Below, piece after piece: positions 30,265 through 30,884 of a stretch of DNA of 30,884 nt. Source of the DNA: SURF-24 sp964537965. GTDB taxonomy: Bacteria; Bacteroidota; Ignavibacteria; Ignavibacteriales; SURF-24. The translations under genes were made by a program, and so were the position numbers. Below the pieces are notes generated by a model. It was given only the letters and a program-made list of their open reading frames with translations. It was not told the origin of the DNA and made no database searches. The stretch is from NCBI GenBank assembly GCA_964537965.1, contig CAZIDB010000023.1:1-30884 (forward strand), read 5' to 3'. Numbering within the stretch: position 1 is the first letter of the stretch; every line of letters begins with the position of its first letter.

Positions 30265-30884
30265 TTACCAATTGATTGACAAACGGGCAAAAATATTTCT
30301 TCCCGGTTCAATTGTAACCAATCCTCTGTTTGTTGATAAATGATTTCTGTAAGCTTTATCCGTTAGGTTTTCTATTCCCGCAAATGCCTGGCATTTGATA
30401 AATCCAAGCTCAAAAGGAATTGTGCTTAAATAAAAATCAAGTGTAACATATCCCGGTGTAGTTAATTCTCCGGCAGCAACTTTTCTCTGTGCATCAAAAA
30501 GGATTGCCGATAAATCAGCTTCAACATAATGAAGAACATTTGTTTTGAATCCGAGTCTTCCATTCATTGGCGGTATTTGTGGAAGATCCGAATTGTTATA
30601 TTTGTCTTTTCCTCTTACGTATGATCCGCTTGTGTAAATAATATAATTCCGGAGTAAGCTATACTGGGCGCCCAATTCAAATCCAAACAGTTCTGCTTTG
30701 CCAATGTTTGTTTTAATAAGCGCACTTCTACCTTCGTAAATGCCGGGCAGTTCAACTATGATATCCCTTAAAGAATTGAAGAATAAATCACCTGTTAAAT
30801 TTAATTTGTCTTTCCACACACGCATACCAAGATCAAAGAAAAGACCTTTCTCGGGTTTCAGATCGGGGTCGCCAAGTCTTATCA
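30265..30884 (-). CDS. TonB-dependent outer-membrane receptor, C-terminal part (cut by the window edge)
   Basis: The open frame continues past the right edge; the ATG at 30825 is internal. The first visible residues are IRLGDPDLKPEKGLFFDLG, matching the NPDLKPEKS-type repeat of TonB-dependent barrels. Later segments include LFGFELGAQYSLLRNYIIYTSGSYVRGK and GIENLTDKAYRNHLSTNRG, and the final strand is PGRNIFARLSINW ending in Trp, the barrel sorting signal. Length seen is about 206 residues. The substrate cannot be told from this part; plug and TonB box lie outside the window. Confidence 0.92.
   Translation of the reverse strand, partial: IRLGDPDLKPEKGLFFDLGMRVWKDKLNLTGDLFFNSLRDIIVELPGIYEGRSALIKTNIGKAELFGFELGAQYSLLRNYIIYTSGSYVRGKDKYNNSDLPQIPPMNGRLGFKTNVLHYVEADLSAILFDAQRKVAAGELTTPGYVTLDFYLSTIPFELGFIKCQAFAGIENLTDKAYRNHLSTNRGLVTIEPGRNIFARLSINW

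Overview
The window reads as chromosome from a low-GC, Gram-negative anaerobe or facultative anaerobe. The best guess is the Ignavibacteriota/Chlorobi side of the Bacteroidota supergroup. The supports are a TonB-dependent receptor, secreted beta-barrel proteins, a group 4 [NiFe] hydrogenase joined to a full Mrp antiporter set, an octaheme cytochrome, strong Shine-Dalgarno sites on most genes (rare in Bacteroidia proper), and intergenic spacers full of short palindromes. The taxonomy is inference; no rRNA or marker gene is present.

Region 1 (about 1-14432, minus strand): a 17-gene energy-conserving hydrogenase operon. In transcription order it has an iron-sulfur subunit and a FAD/NAD(P)/2Fe-2S subunit of the sulfhydrogenase/AsrAB type, a HycB-like ferredoxin, the NuoH/B/C/D-like hydrogenase core, an ND5-like antiporter subunit, MbhD/E- and MrpB-, C-, D-, E-, F- and G-like subunits, a NuoI-like ferredoxin and a HycI-type maturation protease. 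A RegB-like histidine kinase with the quinone-binding motif GGVANPF follows on the same strand. The large subunit keeps both nickel-binding CxxC pairs, so this is a true hydrogenase and not complex I. The likely job is coupling NAD(P)H (or ferredoxin) and H+/H2 to Na+ or H+ translocation. Most junctions overlap, but two spacers inside the operon (7042-7202 and 2737-3030) are filled with repeats.

Region 2 (14433-19995): a 775-base gap with several inverted repeats. It is followed on the plus strand by a MerR-type regulator with a cysteine-rich tail and a near-perfect palindrome just upstream, a membrane-anchored octaheme tetrathionate reductase-family cytochrome, a cytochrome b, and a two-gene YeeE/YedE sulfur-transport pair whose second member carries a rhodanese-like domain without the catalytic cysteine. 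This looks like a regulated sulfur-oxyanion respiration and uptake operon. A small cysteine-rich protein faces it.

Region 3 (20101-25816): a two-component system (membrane PAS histidine kinase and NtrC-type regulator) flanked by two small secreted proteins of similar design (signal peptide, DxNxDG acidic repeats, Gly/Lys-rich tail), then an outer-membrane barrel with a Gly/Lys-rich loop. Both small genes have an 18-bp operator-like element (TTCGACTA-T/A-TCTG-T/C-CG) and a CGGCAC-N5-TTGRAC element resembling a sigma-54 promoter. This self-contained, possibly undescribed envelope-response module is the most novel item in the window.

Region 4 (25817-30884): a palindrome-rich spacer, a secreted barrel protein, a TlpA/ResA-like thioredoxin, an Asp/Glu racemase homologue lacking both catalytic cysteines, a DMT transporter and the C-terminal part of a TonB-dependent receptor cut by the window edge.
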